A stretch of DNA of 64,000 bases from Brevundimonas sp. SORGH_AS_0993 (GCF_030818545.1 NZ_JAUTAH010000001.1:1865001-1929000); one strand, 5' to 3'; shown: positions 27,373 through 38,531, numbered from the stretch's first letter. Numbers and translations are program-made. Notes: generated by a model from the sequence alone, not told the origin.

Positions 27373-28365
27373 ATGACCGAGACCCTGCATTCCACGCCGG
27401 ACGAGATCGCCGCCATGACCGACCGCGCCCGGTCGGTGATCCGGCTGAACATCGAGGCGCTGGAGGCCCTGGAGCGGACCGTGGACGGCGCCCTGGCGCG
27501 TGCGGTGGACGTGATCATGAGCCGGCCCGGCTATGTGGTCGTCACCGGCATGGGCAAGTCCGGCCATATCGGGGGCAAGATCGCCGCGACCCTGGCCTCC
27601 ACCGGCACCAACGCCTTCTTCGTCCACCCGGCGGAGATGAGCCACGGCGACCTGGGCATGCTGCGGCCCGATGTGACGGTCCTGGCCATCTCCAACTCGG
27701 GCGAGAGCCGCGAACTGCGCGACCCGCTTCTGTTCTGCCAGCGCAACGGCATCCCGATCATCGCCATCACCCAGCGCCCGACCAGCTTCTTGGGCCGCAA
27801 CGCCGCCGTCTGCCTGACCATGCCCAAGGTGGCGGAAGCCTGCCCCAACGGCCTGGCGCCGACGACCTCGACCCTGATGACCCTGGCGCTGGGCGACGCC
27901 CTGGCCATGGTGCTGATGGACCGGCGCGGCTTCACGGCCCTGGATTTCGGCCTGCATCATCCGGGCGGGGCCCTGGGCATGAGCCTTCAGAGCGTGCGCG
28001 AATGGATGGGCGACAACGCCGCCGCCCCCGCCAATGTGGCGCTGGACGCCAGCTTCAGCGAGGTGGTCTCGGCCATCACCCAGGGCCGCAAGGGCGCGGT
28101 CGCGGTGCTGAACGCCGACGGAACCTTGGCGGGCATCGTCACCGACGGCGACCTGCGCCGCGCCTTTCAGCGCGATGTCGCCAGCCTGAAGGCCGCCGAC
28201 ATCATGGGCGCCAATCCGATCACCGTGGACCCCGACGCGCGCATGAGCGACGTCGTCGATCTGTTGACCGCCAACAAGATCTCCAACCTGTTCGTGGTCG
28301 AGGACGGGCGGCCCACCGCCATCGTCCACATCGCCGAACTGATGCAGGCCGGCTACGTCGCCTGA
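27373..28365 (+). CDS. kdsD: arabinose-5-phosphate isomerase, KpsF/GutQ family
   Basis: 330 residues with a SIS sugar-isomerase domain (about 40-180: TGMGKSGHIGGKIAATLAST, then the catalytic AEMSHGDLGML) and two CBS domains (about 210-325: DGDLRRAF, AADIMGANPITVDPDARM). It converts ribulose 5-phosphate to arabinose 5-phosphate for KDO synthesis in LPS or capsule. A glycosyltransferase and a capsule-export lipoprotein follow, in keeping with surface polysaccharide synthesis. The gap to the next gene is 10 bases. Confidence 0.92.
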   Translation: MTETLHSTPDEIAAMTDRARSVIRLNIEALEALERTVDGALARAVDVIMSRPGYVVVTGMGKSGHIGGKIAATLASTGTNAFFVHPAEMSHGDLGMLRPDVTVLAISNSGESRELRDPLLFCQRNGIPIIAITQRPTSFLGRNAAVCLTMPKVAEACPNGLAPTTSTLMTLALGDALAMVLMDRRGFTALDFGLHHPGGALGMSLQSVREWMGDNAAAPANVALDASFSEVVSAITQGRKGAVAVLNADGTLAGIVTDGDLRRAFQRDVASLKAADIMGANPITVDPDARMSDVVDLLTANKISNLFVVEDGRPTAIVHIAELMQAGYVA

Positions 28366-28375
28366 CGCCCCGCAG

Positions 28376-29656
28376 ATGAGAATCCTTTACGACGCCAGCC
28401 GGCTGATGAGCCGGGCCGACCGTTCCTCGCCCACCGGCGTCGATCGGGTCTGTCTGGCCTATGCCGAATGGCTGCTGGCGCGGCCCGACGTTCTGGTCCT
28501 GCCGGTGCGAGGCCGCAAGAATCGGCTGGTGGAGGTCGACAAGGCGTGGTTCCGCCGGTGCGTGGTCGATCTGCGGGAAAGGTGGAACGGGAACGGGGCG
28601 AACGGCGACCACGGCCACGAGGCCCGTCTGCTGGCGGCCCTGACCGGCCCGACGCGGCCCGTCGCCTCGGTCATCAGTCCGCCGCCGACGCCCGCGCCGG
28701 ACAGGCCGGCCGACCGGATGCGGGTGTTCAGGCAATTCTTCCGGTCGCGCCACACGACGCCCCTGCCGCCGGCGGACCTTTATCTGACGGTCGGCCACAC
28801 CACGCTGCAGGAGCCGTCGGCGCTGCGGGATCTGGCGGCGGCCGGCGTCGAGCGCGTCGTGATGATCCACGACCTGATCCCCGTGACCCACCCCGAGTTC
28901 TGCCGCCCCGGCGACGGCGACAAGCATCACGCCCGCGTCGCCAACACCCTGCGCCACGCCAGCCGGGTGATCGTCAACTCGGCCTATACGGGCGACGAAC
29001 TGCGGGCCTTCGCGGTGCGCGAAAACCTGCCCCGGCCGCCGATCCATGTGGCGCATCTGGGGCTGGAGCCGGCCTTTACGGCGGGCGAGGCGGTCCAGGC
29101 CGCCCGGCCCTATTTCGTGCATGTCGGCACCATCGAGGCGCGCAAGAACCTGGCCCTGCTGCTGACGATGTGGCGTCGGCTGGAAGAGCGGATGGGCGAC
29201 CGCACGCCGTCCCTGGTCCTGGTCGGCCGCTACGGCTGGGAGAACGAGGCGGTGCTGGATCACCTGGAGCGTTCGCCCAATCTGCGGGGCGTGGTGCATC
29301 AGGCGTCCAACCTGTCCGACACCACCCTGGCCGCCCTGATGCGCGGCGCCCGCGCCGTCCTGGCGCCGTCGTCCGTGGAGGGGTTCGACCTGCCGGCGGT
29401 GGAGGCGTGCGCCATGGGCCTGCTGCTGATCGCCTCGGACATCGCGCCCCACCGCGAACTGACGCCGGGCGCGGAACTGATCGACCCGCTGGACGGCCTG
29501 GGCTGGCTGGCGGCGGTCGAGCGCGCGGCGCTTTCGCCGCCGCCGCCACCGGCCGACTATCGCGCGCCGTCGTGGGAGGCCCACTTCGACACGGTCGCGC
29601 AGGCCATCGGCCTGGCGCCCGTTTCGCCTCTGGCGAGCGGCGACAAAGGCTTGTAA
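28376..29656 (+). CDS. GT4-family glycosyltransferase
   Basis: 426 residues. The C-terminal half shows the GT-B fold of family 4: YFVHVGTIEARKNLALLL, LVLVGRYGWE, GVVHQASNLSD and the E-x7-E region SSVEGFDLPAVEACAMG (about 340-356). The N-terminal half (ILYDASRLMSR..TGVDRVCLAYAEWL, with MIHDLIPVTHPEF) is the acceptor side found in mannosyl- and rhamnosyltransferases of polysaccharide operons. Sugar and acceptor are unknown. The start codon follows kdsD by 10 bases. Confidence 0.87.
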   Translation: MRILYDASRLMSRADRSSPTGVDRVCLAYAEWLLARPDVLVLPVRGRKNRLVEVDKAWFRRCVVDLRERWNGNGANGDHGHEARLLAALTGPTRPVASVISPPPTPAPDRPADRMRVFRQFFRSRHTTPLPPADLYLTVGHTTLQEPSALRDLAAAGVERVVMIHDLIPVTHPEFCRPGDGDKHHARVANTLRHASRVIVNSAYTGDELRAFAVRENLPRPPIHVAHLGLEPAFTAGEAVQAARPYFVHVGTIEARKNLALLLTMWRRLEERMGDRTPSLVLVGRYGWENEAVLDHLERSPNLRGVVHQASNLSDTTLAALMRGARAVLAPSSVEGFDLPAVEACAMGLLLIASDIAPHRELTPGAELIDPLDGLGWLAAVERAALSPPPPPADYRAPSWEAHFDTVAQAIGLAPVSPLASGDKGL

Positions 29657-29686
29657 TCAACACGCGAACAAGGGCTATCCGGCTTC

Positions 29687-30844
29687 ATGACGCGCACCAT
29701 CCTGCCTCTCGCCATCGTCGCCATTCTCGGCGGCTGCTCCACCCTGCCGCGCGACGGACCGTCTGGCGCCTCGATCGACGCCGGCGCCACCACGCCCCAG
29801 GCCATGGGCAGCTACGCCCTGGTGCCGCTGACGTTCGAAGTGACCGAGCGGATCAAACAGGTGCCGCCCAAGTTCTTCGGCACCCTGGCCTCGGCCTCCA
29901 GCGAACAGCCCGTCGATGTCATCGGCGAGGGCGACACCCTGGCCATCTCCATCTACGATCCCTCCGGTTCGCTGTTCGGCGGCGCAAGCGCCTCCAGCCG
30001 CGCGACCAGCATCGAGGGCGGCGCCCAGGCCCTGCCCGGCGCCGTGGTGGACCGCAGCGGTTCGGTCTCGGTGCCCTTTGCGGGCCAGATCCGCGTCCAG
30101 GGCCTGACCTCGACCCAGGCCGCCGCCGCCATTCGTCGCGCCCTGGTCGGCAAGGTCGCCAATCCGCAGGTCATGGTCGCCATCGCCGGCAATGTCTCCA
30201 ACAGCATCAATGTGCTGGGCGACGTGCGCCAGCCCGGCCGCGTGCCCGTGGGCGTCAACCGCGACCGCATCCTGGACGTGATCGCCGCCGCCGGCGGCTC
30301 GGCCCGTTCGGTGGACGATCTGACCATCAGCATCCAGCGCGACGGCCGGACCTACACCGCGCCCCTGTCCGCCGTGACGACCCAGTTCGCAGAGAACGTC
30401 AGGCTGCAGCGCGGCGACGTGATCAACGTTCAGTACAAGCCGCGCCGCTTCTCCACCTTCGGCGCCCTGAACGCCGTGACCCAGGGCGACATGCCCGCCG
30501 GACCGATGACCCTGACCGGCGCCATGTCCAAGGTCGGGGGGTTGAACACCAACACCGCCAACGCCCGGCGCGTCATGGTCTTCCGCTTCGAACGGCCCGA
30601 GGTGGCCCAGGCCCTGGGCATCACACAACCGGCCACCCCGCGCGGCGTGCCGGTGGTCTATGAGCTGAACTTCAACGACGCCGCCAGCGTCTTCGCCGCC
30701 ACCAATATGGAGGTGATGCCCGAGGACGTGATCTACGTCCCCCTGGCGGGCGCGGCGGAGGCGCGCAAATTCTTCGAATTCGTGCAGAGCGTGACGCGCG
30801 TCGTCTATGACGTGTCGGTGACGAGCGCCCTGAACGTCAACTGA
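29687..30844 (+). CDS. Wza-type polysaccharide export lipoprotein
   Basis: 385 residues with a signal peptide and lipobox ILGGC (Cys near residue 17). The Poly_export domain lies at about 70-160 (IGEGDTLAISIYDPSG, DRSGSVSVPFAGQIRVQGLT) and is followed by SLBB beta-grasp domains (VLGDVRQPGRVPVG). The C-terminal part (EDVIYVPLAGAAEARKFFEFVQSV) resembles the outer-membrane helix region. It should form the outer-membrane channel for capsule or exopolysaccharide. No Wzc-like kinase follows here, so the remaining export genes must be elsewhere. Confidence 0.9.
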   Translation: MTRTILPLAIVAILGGCSTLPRDGPSGASIDAGATTPQAMGSYALVPLTFEVTERIKQVPPKFFGTLASASSEQPVDVIGEGDTLAISIYDPSGSLFGGASASSRATSIEGGAQALPGAVVDRSGSVSVPFAGQIRVQGLTSTQAAAAIRRALVGKVANPQVMVAIAGNVSNSINVLGDVRQPGRVPVGVNRDRILDVIAAAGGSARSVDDLTISIQRDGRTYTAPLSAVTTQFAENVRLQRGDVINVQYKPRRFSTFGALNAVTQGDMPAGPMTLTGAMSKVGGLNTNTANARRVMVFRFERPEVAQALGITQPATPRGVPVVYELNFNDAASVFAATNMEVMPEDVIYVPLAGAAEARKFFEFVQSVTRVVYDVSVTSALNVN

Positions 30845-30849
30845 TCCTC

Positions 30850-31422
30850 GTGGCGCGCCGCCTGTCCCGACTGTCCGCCCTGTTCGGACGGGGGCGCGCG
30901 GCGTCGCCCGAGACGCCCTTGTCCGATCCCTTCGCGGGTTTCGAGCCCCAGCCGATCGAGGCCGACGCCGTCGATCAAGCCCTGGACGAGATCGAGCAGG
31001 GCGCGCTGTCGGTCTACGCCGCCGCCGGCCTGCCGACGCGGCTGGGCCACTATCGCCGCGATCCCCAGGACGGCCGGTGGGCCTTCGTCGCCGCGCGCCT
31101 GACGCCCGAAGAGCGCTTCCAACTGGCGCTCGACCACCCGCCCGAAGACGGCTGGCGCTTCGCCCGACTGCAGGATCTGGGCCTGCGCGAAACGCGCGAG
31201 GACGTCCGCCGCGCCGCCCGCCTGCTCAACGACATCGCAGACCTGCGCGCCGCGCGCCACGGTCCGCTGACCCGCGAGCATCTGCTGGTCGCGCTGGAGT
31301 TGGGCGGGGCCTGGCGGGCGCTGCGCGACGCCCAGGCCATCCGCGACAGCCGATTGACCCTGACGCCCGCCGCCCCGCCAAAGGCCAGACGGACGCGCGA
31401 CAAGCGTGGCGGTTCGCACTAA
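30850..31422 (+). CDS. hypothetical protein downstream of the export lipoprotein
   Basis: 190 residues from a GTG only five bases after the export gene, hence probably co-transcribed. No family is recognised. The first 25 residues are basic (MARRLSRLSALFGRGRAA), the middle is acidic and helical (EADAVDQALDEIEQGALSVY), and a segment ARLTPEERFQLALDHPPEDGW occurs near residue 75. There is no signal peptide or membrane segment. A cytoplasmic role in polysaccharide synthesis is possible from context only. Confidence 0.65.
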   Translation: MARRLSRLSALFGRGRAASPETPLSDPFAGFEPQPIEADAVDQALDEIEQGALSVYAAAGLPTRLGHYRRDPQDGRWAFVAARLTPEERFQLALDHPPEDGWRFARLQDLGLRETREDVRRAARLLNDIADLRAARHGPLTREHLLVALELGGAWRALRDAQAIRDSRLTLTPAAPPKARRTRDKRGGSH

Positions 31423-31457
31423 AAGGCCGTTCTCCCCGAACAGCGTCAGAGCCGATC

Positions 31458-31859
31458 ATGTCCGAGCCCGCCGAAACCCCGCCCCAAAGCCAGCCCGTCG
31501 GCCGCATCATCGCCATGCCCGCCGACACCAACCCCGAAGGCGACATCTTCGGCGGCTGGCTGCTGGCGCAGATGGACCTGGCCGGGGCGACCCCGGCGTT
31601 CGAACTGGCCCATGGCCGGTGCGCCACCGTGGCCCTGGACGGCATGGTCTTCCACCAGCCGGTCGCGGTGGGCGACGAGATCAGCCTGTACGCCCATGTG
31701 GTAAGCACGGGCCGCACCTCGATCCGCGTCCATGTAGAGGCGTGGAAGCGCGCCCGGACCCATCCGTCCAACGCCTCGGTCCGCGTCACCCAGGGCGTCT
31801 TCACCTATGTCGCCATCGACCAGGACCGCAAACCCCGCCCCCTGCCCGGGCGGGAATAG
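31458..31859 (+). CDS. acyl-CoA thioesterase (hotdog fold, YciA-like)
   Basis: 133 residues with one hotdog domain. Residues 17-50 read IIAMPADTNPEGDIFGGWLLAQMDLAGA, the family's N-G/D-x-F-G-G-x-L helix start, where the aspartate is catalytic. The later strand VALDGMVFHQPVAVGDEISLYAHV is typical. It hydrolyses acyl-CoA esters in the cytoplasm. The ATG at 31458 gives a length equal to the family's and is 35 bases after the preceding gene. Confidence 0.88.
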   Translation: MSEPAETPPQSQPVGRIIAMPADTNPEGDIFGGWLLAQMDLAGATPAFELAHGRCATVALDGMVFHQPVAVGDEISLYAHVVSTGRTSIRVHVEAWKRARTHPSNASVRVTQGVFTYVAIDQDRKPRPLPGRE

Positions 31860-31931
31860 GGCGGCGCGCCAAACCCGACCCGGCAGGTCGGAAATCTTGA
31901 CCTTGCGCCGACGCGGGCTTACCTGCGGGCC

Positions 31932-32522
31932 ATGGCCATCCGTCGCATCCTCACCATCGACAACGCCGCCGACCTGGCGGTGCTGAAACAGGTCTCCAAG
32001 CCCGTCGCGGCCGTGGACGACGCCGTCCGCGCCCTGATGGACGACATGCTGGAGACGATGTACGCCGCGCCGGGCATCGGCCTGGCCGCCGTGCAGATCG
32101 GCGCCCTGGACCGGGTCATCGTCATGGATCTGGGCGATAGGGACCTGGGCGACAGGGACGGCGTGGTCTGCGAGACCGAGGAAGAGGCGGCCGAAAACGC
32201 CGAGGCGCGCAAGAACCCGCGTTTCTTCGCCAATCCCGAAATCCTGTGGGCGTCGGAGGAACTCTACGCCTACGAAGAGGGCTGCCTGTCGATCCCCGAA
32301 TATTTCGACAAGGTCGAACGGCCCACCCGCGTCCGCATCCGCTATCTGAACCGCGACGGCGCCCAGGTGGAAGAGGAGGCCGAGGGTCTCTACGCCGTCT
32401 GCATCCAGCACGAGATGGACCATCTGAACGGCGTCCTGTTCATCGACCATCTGTCGCGGCTCAAGCGCGAACGCGCGGTCAGCAAGGTCAAGAAGGTCGC
32501 CCGCGAAAGGATGGCCGCCTGA
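31932..32522 (+). CDS. def: peptide deformylase
   Basis: 196 residues. All three deformylase motifs are present: [10 protein letters not shown] (about 51-60), EGCLSIPEY (about 116-124, with the metal Cys) and QHEMDHLNG (about 158-166, with the two metal His and the catalytic Glu). It removes the formyl group from nascent N-termini. A 20-residue acidic insert ([24 protein letters not shown], shown here in part) between motifs 1 and 2 makes it slightly longer than the E. coli enzyme. It is close to fmt, the classical partner, with one small gene between. Confidence 0.95.
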   Translation: MAIRRILTIDNAADLAVLKQVSKPVAAVDDAVRALMDDMLETMYAAPGIGLAAVQIGALDRVIVMDLGDRDLGDRDGVVCETEEEAAENAEARKNPRFFANPEILWASEELYAYEEGCLSIPEYFDKVERPTRVRIRYLNRDGAQVEEEAEGLYAVCIQHEMDHLNGVLFIDHLSRLKRERAVSKVKKVARERMAA

Positions 32523-32764
32523 TGACCCGTCGTCTCCCTCGCTCGAAACGGCGCGGCCAGTCCCTGGTCATCGACACCCAGGGCCGCCGTCGCCTGACGC
32601 GCAGCCAGAAGGTCGGCGTCGCCGGCGTCGCCGCCCTGGCCGGGGTCGCCCTGATCGGCGTAGTGGCGGGCCTCCTGCTGGACCGCCTGCTCGATTTCGA
32701 CGACGCCCTGGACGCCGGCGGCGAATGGGACGAGGGCGGCGGCGTCTTCACCCGCTGGCAGTAA
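32522..32764 (+). CDS. small single-span membrane protein between def and fmt
   Basis: 80 residues starting in a TGATG overlap with def. The first 30 residues are strongly basic (TRRLPRSKRRGQSL), followed by one hydrophobic helix at about 33-57 (VGVAGVAALAGVALIGVVAG), then an acidic tail (DFDDALDAGGEWDEGGG). By the positive-inside rule the N-terminus faces the cytoplasm. No family is recognised. The tight overlap argues that it is a real gene rather than chance. Confidence 0.6.
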   Translation: MTRRLPRSKRRGQSLVIDTQGRRRLTRSQKVGVAGVAALAGVALIGVVAGLLLDRLLDFDDALDAGGEWDEGGGVFTRWQ

Positions 32765-32791
32765 GCGCCGCGACGCTTTAAAGGGCGGGGC

Positions 32792-33727
32792 ATGCGCCTC
32801 GCCTTCATGGGAACTCCCGACTTCGCCGTGCCGTCCCTGGCCGAGCTTATCGCCTCGGGCCACGAGATCGTCGCCGTCTATTCGCAGCCGCCGCGCCCCA
32901 GGGGCCGGGGGCAGAAGCTGACGCCGTCGGCGGTCCACGCCTTCGCCGAGACCATGGGCCTGCCGGTCTTCACGCCCGAGAGCCTGAAGGCGCAGGACGC
33001 CATCGACACCTTCCAGAGCCTGGACCTGGATGCGGCCTGCGTCGTCGCCTATGGCCAGATTCTGAAGCCCGCCGTCCTGGAGGCGCCGCGTCTGGGATGC
33101 CTGAACCTGCATGGCTCGCTTCTGCCGCGCTGGCGCGGGGCCGCGCCCATCCAGCGGGCCATCATGGCCGGCGACGCCCGGACCGGCGTGCAGATCATGC
33201 AGATGAGCGAGGGGTTGGACGAAGGCCCCATCCTGCTCAGCGAACTGATGGACATTCGCGCCGACGACACGGCCGCCAGCCTGTCCGAACGCATGGCCCA
33301 TGTCGGCGCCGCCCTGTGGCCCCGCGCCCTGGCGGCCATCGAACGCGGCGGCGTGACCCCGACGGAACAGGTCGGAGAGGCGACCTATGCCCGGAAGATC
33401 ACCCCGGCCGAGGCGCGCATCGACTGGACCCGCCCGGCGACCGAAGTGGACGCCCATATCCGCGGCCTGTCGCCCTCCCCCGGCGCCTGGTTCGAAGCCC
33501 AAGGGTCTGGCGTGGCGGAGGCCGGCCCCGTACGGATCAAGGCCCTGCTGTCGGCCCTGGCGGACGGCGAAGGCGCGCCTGGGACCGTGCTGGACGACGC
33601 CCTGACCGTGGCCTGCGGAACCGGGGCGGTGCGTCTGATCCGCGTTCAGCGCGAAGGCAAGGCGGCGCAATCGGCCGAGGAGATGCTGCGCGGCTTCCCC
33701 CTGCCCGTCGGGACCGTGCTCGGCTGA
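32792..33727 (+). CDS. fmt: methionyl-tRNA formyltransferase
   Basis: 311 residues. Motifs of the N-terminal formyl-transfer domain are [11 protein letters not shown], the catalytic-site [20 protein letters not shown] (Asn, His; about 106-125) and the later Asp in [11 protein letters not shown]-terminal tRNA-binding OB domain begins about 205 ([20 protein letters not shown]). It formylates initiator Met-tRNA. Its last base overlaps the first base of truA (TGATG), so the two are translationally coupled. Confidence 0.96.
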   Translation: MRLAFMGTPDFAVPSLAELIASGHEIVAVYSQPPRPRGRGQKLTPSAVHAFAETMGLPVFTPESLKAQDAIDTFQSLDLDAACVVAYGQILKPAVLEAPRLGCLNLHGSLLPRWRGAAPIQRAIMAGDARTGVQIMQMSEGLDEGPILLSELMDIRADDTAASLSERMAHVGAALWPRALAAIERGGVTPTEQVGEATYARKITPAEARIDWTRPATEVDAHIRGLSPSPGAWFEAQGSGVAEAGPVRIKALLSALADGEGAPGTVLDDALTVACGTGAVRLIRVQREGKAAQSAEEMLRGFPLPVGTVLG

Positions 33728-34470
33728 TGCCGCGCTACAAGCTGACGATCGAATACGACGGCACGGCCTATAACGGCTTCCAGGCGCAGGATGGCCAGCC
33801 GACCGTGCAGGGTGCGCTGGAGACGGCGATCCACGCCTTTTCCGGCGAGCGTATCCGCATCGCCGCCGCCGGCCGCACCGACACTGGCGTCCATGCGACG
33901 GCCCAGGTCATCCATGCCGATCTGGAACGCGACTGGCCCGTCGATACGGTGCTGAACGCCATGAACGCCCATCTGGTGCGCCAGGATGTCTGCGTCCTGT
34001 CGGCGGAATACGCCCCCGATCCCGACTGGCACGCCCGCTTTTCGGCGACGGGTCGTGGCTATCTGTACCGCATCCTGAACCGGCGGCCCCAGCCGGTGCT
34101 GGAGCGCGACCGGGTCTGGCACGTCAAGAAGGCCCTGGACGCCGAGGCCATGCACCATGCGGCCCAGGTCCTGGTCGGCCATCACGACTTCACCACCTTC
34201 CGCGACGTCGGCTGCCAGTCGAAATCGCCGCTCAAGTCGCTGGACGTGGCGCGCGTGTCCCGCTTCGGCGAGGAGGTGCATCTGGTGTTTCAGGCGCGCA
34301 GCTTCCTGCACCGCCAGGTCCGCTCCATGGCCGGCACCCTGGTCGAGGTGGGTCTGGGCCGCTGGAGCGCCCACGATGTCAAGGCGGCGCTGGAGGCGAA
34401 GGACCGCTCGCGGTGCGGCCCCGTCGCCCCCTCGGCGGGGCTCTATCTCAGCGGCGTGCGCTACGACTGA
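33727..34470 (+). CDS. truA: tRNA pseudouridine(38-40) synthase
   Basis: 247 residues. The catalytic Asp is in GRTDTGVHA (about residues 51-59); other family pieces are YDGTAYNGFQAQ, ARFSATGRGYLYRI, HHDFTTFR and FLHRQVRSMAG. It makes pseudouridine at positions 38-40 of the anticodon arm of many tRNAs. The start overlaps the fmt stop by TGATG. Its end is 9 bases from the convergent asd stop. Confidence 0.96.
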   Translation: MPRYKLTIEYDGTAYNGFQAQDGQPTVQGALETAIHAFSGERIRIAAAGRTDTGVHATAQVIHADLERDWPVDTVLNAMNAHLVRQDVCVLSAEYAPDPDWHARFSATGRGYLYRILNRRPQPVLERDRVWHVKKALDAEAMHHAAQVLVGHHDFTTFRDVGCQSKSPLKSLDVARVSRFGEEVHLVFQARSFLHRQVRSMAGTLVEVGLGRWSAHDVKAALEAKDRSRCGPVAPSAGLYLSGVRYD

Positions 34471-34479
34471 ACCCGCCCA

Positions 34480-35809
<1,330 letters not shown>

Positions 35810-35921
35810 CCCGTCATCCTCGGGCTTGACCCGAGGATCGGATGATCCGCCGCACCGCTCGCGATCCAGACGCACCGCCCGACCAACGCCCGGTCCTCGG
35901 GTCAAGCCCGAGGATGACGGG
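35810..35921. repeat. pair of inverted REP-like elements
   Basis: A 28-bp unit (35810-35837, starting CCCGTCATCCTCGGGCTTGA) recurs as a perfect inverted copy at 35894-35921, with 56 bp between. Each unit is itself an imperfect palindrome (TCCTCGGG/CCCGAGGA). Such units are common between genes in alphaproteobacterial genomes. Here they lie downstream of fabB and could fold into a long hairpin that protects or ends its mRNA. Confidence 0.8.
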
Positions 35922-35936
35922 GCTGGCTTTCGTGCC

Positions 35937-37154
35937 TCAGACCTTCGACAGGATCAGCGTGCCGTTCGTGCCGCCGAAGCCGAAGCTGTTGGACATGACG
36001 TGGGTCAGTTCGCCGTCGTGGCGCTGGCGCAGGATCGGCATGCCTTCGAACGCCGGATCGAGGGTCTCGATGTGTGCGCTTTCGGCGGCGAAGCCGTTCT
36101 GCATCATCAGCAGGCAGTAGATGGCTTCCTGCGCGCCGGCCGCGCCGAGCGAGTGGCCCGTCAGCGACTTGGTCGAGGAGATCATCGGCATCTGGTCGCC
36201 GAAGACGGCGCGGACGGCCTCCATCTCCTTGGCGTCGCCCACGGGGGTCGAGGTGCCGTGCGGGTTCAGATAGTCGATCTTCGGGTTGCCCGCCTGCTCC
36301 AGCGCGATCTTCATGCAGCGCTGGGCGCCTTCGCCCGAGGGGGCGACCATGTCGTAGCCGTCGGCGTTGGCGCCATAGCCCGTGACCTCGGCGTAGATGG
36401 TCGCGCCGCGCGCCTTGGCCCGCTCGTATTCCTCCAGCACCACGATGCCGGCGCCCCCGGCGATGACGAAGCCGTCGCGGTTCGCGTCATAGGCTCTGGA
36501 GGCGACCGACGGATTGTCGTTGAAGTCCGACGACATGGCGCCCATGGCGTCGAACATGTTGGACATGGACCAGTCGATGTCCTCGCAGCCGCCGGCGAAG
36601 ACCACGTCCTGCTTGCCCCACTGGATCTGTTCGACCCCGGCGCCGATGCAGTGGGCCGACGTCGCGCAGGCCGAGCTGATCGAATAGTTGATCCCGCGCA
36701 TCTGGAACCAGGTCGACAGCACCGCCGACGGACCCGACGCCATCGCCTTGGGCACGGCGAAGGGGCCGATGCGCTTGGGCGCGCCCTTTTCCACCGTGGT
36801 CGCCGCCGCCTGCAGGATCACCTGGGTCGAGGGGCCGCCCTCGCCGACGATCAGGCCGATCCGGTCGTCCTTGATCTCGTCCGCCGTCAGGCCCGACGAC
36901 TTCAGCGCCTCTTCGAAGGCGATGTGGGCCCAGGCCGTGCCATTGGCCAGGAAGCGCGCGGCGCGACGGTCGACCAGATCTTCCCACGGACCGATCCTGG
37001 GCGGCGCCCAGACCTGGCTGCGGAAGCCGTATTTGGCGTGGTCCGGGGCATGGACGACGCCCGAGCGGGCCTCGCGCAGGGATTGGGTCACTTCCTCGGC
37101 GCCATGGCCGATGGAAGAGACGATGCCCAGGCCGGTGACGACGACACGACGCAT
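35937..37154 (-). CDS. fabB: beta-ketoacyl-ACP synthase I
   Basis: 405 residues of the thiolase-like KAS fold. The catalytic Cys is in SSACATSAH (about residue 163), and the two His are in [11 protein letters not shown] (about 297) and [11 protein letters not shown] (about 332). KAS I elongates acyl-ACPs including the unsaturated ones, which is the FabA/FabB route to unsaturated fatty acids. The start is 75 bp downstream of fabA on the same strand, the standard pair. Confidence 0.95.
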   Translation of the reverse strand: MRRVVVTGLGIVSSIGHGAEEVTQSLREARSGVVHAPDHAKYGFRSQVWAPPRIGPWEDLVDRRAARFLANGTAWAHIAFEEALKSSGLTADEIKDDRIGLIVGEGGPSTQVILQAAATTVEKGAPKRIGPFAVPKAMASGPSAVLSTWFQMRGINYSISSACATSAHCIGAGVEQIQWGKQDVVFAGGCEDIDWSMSNMFDAMGAMSSDFNDNPSVASRAYDANRDGFVIAGGAGIVVLEEYERAKARGATIYAEVTGYGANADGYDMVAPSGEGAQRCMKIALEQAGNPKIDYLNPHGTSTPVGDAKEMEAVRAVFGDQMPMISSTKSLTGHSLGAAGAQEAIYCLLMMQNGFAAESAHIETLDPAFEGMPILRQRHDGELTHVMSNSFGFGGTNGTLILSKV

Positions 37155-37229
37155 GGTGTTTCCTTCTCGAGTCTCTTTTCAGTTCGGTCCCGAGGGACCT
37201 TCCGCCTTCTTCGAGGCTATATAGGGAGC

Positions 37230-37763
37230 CTAGCCGCCCGCCGCCTCGTCCTTGGCGCCGAACAGGCCCACCCGCATGTCGTTGCAGGTGTAGATGACCT
37301 GACCGTCGGCTTCCAGAACGCCGTCGGCGATGCCCATGACCAGCTTGCGGTTGATGACGCGCTTCAGGTGGATCTTATAGACCACCTTCTTGATGTCCGG
37401 CGTCACCTGGCCGGTGAACTTGACCTCGCCGACGCCCAAGGCGCGGCCGCGGCCGGGGCCGCCGATCCACCCCAGATAGAAGCCGACCAGCTGCCACATG
37501 GCGTCCAGGCCCAGGCAGCCCGGCATGACCGGATCGCCGATGAAATGGCACTGGAAGAACCAGAGGTCGGGATGGATGTCGAGTTCGGCCTCGACATAGC
37601 CCTTTCCGTGGTCGCCGCCGTCCGCGTTGATCGTCGTGATGCGGTCGAACATCAGCATCGGCGGGGCGGGCAGCTGGGCGTTGCCGGGACCGAACAGCTC
37701 GCCGCGGCCCGAAGCCAAGAGGGCCTCATGATCGAAGGACGAGGGATATTGGGACTGGGTCAA
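37230..37763 (-). CDS. fabA: 3-hydroxydecanoyl-ACP dehydratase/isomerase
   Basis: 177 residues with a hotdog fold. The catalytic His is in [14 protein letters not shown] (about residue 75), the Asp in [10 protein letters not shown] (about 89). It dehydrates 3-hydroxydecanoyl-ACP and isomerises the double bond to cis-3, starting unsaturated fatty-acid synthesis. It is followed by fabB, its usual partner. The C-terminus extends a few residues (AKDEAAGG) beyond the E. coli enzyme. Confidence 0.96.
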   Translation of the reverse strand: MTQSQYPSSFDHEALLASGRGELFGPGNAQLPAPPMLMFDRITTINADGGDHGKGYVEAELDIHPDLWFFQCHFIGDPVMPGCLGLDAMWQLVGFYLGWIGGPGRGRALGVGEVKFTGQVTPDIKKVVYKIHLKRVINRKLVMGIADGVLEADGQVIYTCNDMRVGLFGAKDEAAGG

Positions 37764-37834
37764 GGCGCTTCCGTTTCTTCAGGCGTTGCGCGCGGGTTAC
37801 ACGACCCGGCCGCTTCGCTCAACAGCCACGGCTG

Positions 37835-37893
37835 GAGCCTGATCCGTCGAGAGGGGAATCGCGACGCGGTTCCGTCTAAAACGATCAGGCTTT
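37835..37893. repeat. intergenic stem-loop repeat, copy 1
   Basis: Outer arms AGCCTGATC and GATCAGGCT are perfectly complementary and enclose a second, weaker stem with the characteristic CGCGGTTCCGTCTAAAACG. The same plan recurs at 40644-40705 and 56977-57039, with a fragment near 2238. It overlaps the stop of the SH3 gene. Confidence 0.75.
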
Positions 37894-38464
37894 AGTTGCG
37901 GCCCGTCCCCGCCGGACGGTTGGCGTTGCACAGGGCGCGTTCCTGGGCCCCGAACACGGCCCTTTGCGGCACCCAGCCGCGCAGGCGCCGCGCTCGCACC
38001 CGGCACCAGCCCTCCTCGCATTCGTCCAGGGACACCAGGGCGCGGGGCGACAGCCGGGCGCGAACCGGCGCCGTCTCGGAGCGATTGGCCCGGATCGGAA
38101 TCTCCTCGGCGGTGGTGTTGAAGACCGAGCGCCGACCCGAGGACACCGTGCGGTGGATCCAGGCCACGGCCCCGTCGGGGTCGCAGATCTTGCGCCACTC
38201 GGCCGTCTCGGCGATCACCTGAACGGGCAGGCCAGCGGCGCGATATTCCCACAGGATGGGATAGTCCAGGCCCGGCCCCTGGCGCGCGCGGACGTGCGAG
38301 GACTTCAGCGAAATCCAGCGCGGCACCTCCAGCCCCGTGGGCGTCGGCCGCCCGTCCGGCATGGTCGCGCCCGCCCCCAAGGCCACGCCCAGTCCCGTCA
38401 GGGCGCAGGCGAGGGCGATGCGGCGTCGCAGGCTTTGGAAGATGGCGGCGGCTTTGCTAGACAC
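37892..38464 (-). CDS. exported SH3-domain protein
   Basis: 190 residues if started at the GTG (38464). A hydrophobic signal (RRRIALACALTGLGVALGAGA) is followed by two bacterial SH3-type repeats: WISLKSSHVRARQGPGLDYPILWEY at about 55-80, then a segment with IHRTVSSGRRSV and EIPIRANRSETAPVRARL. Such domains bind peptidoglycan or stems in the periplasm. An ATG further upstream (38629) would overlap the divergent dehydrogenase and is less likely. Cell-wall association is an inference. Confidence 0.75.
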   Translation of the reverse strand: MSSKAAAIFQSLRRRIALACALTGLGVALGAGATMPDGRPTPTGLEVPRWISLKSSHVRARQGPGLDYPILWEYRAAGLPVQVIAETAEWRKICDPDGAVAWIHRTVSSGRRSVFNTTAEEIPIRANRSETAPVRARLSPRALVSLDECEEGWCRVRARRLRGWVPQRAVFGAQERALCNANRPAGTGRN

Positions 38465-38531
38465 TGGATGGAACGACCCGTCGCGCGGGCTTCGATCCTG
38501 TGAAATCGCCGCCCGCAAACCAAGGCCCGCA

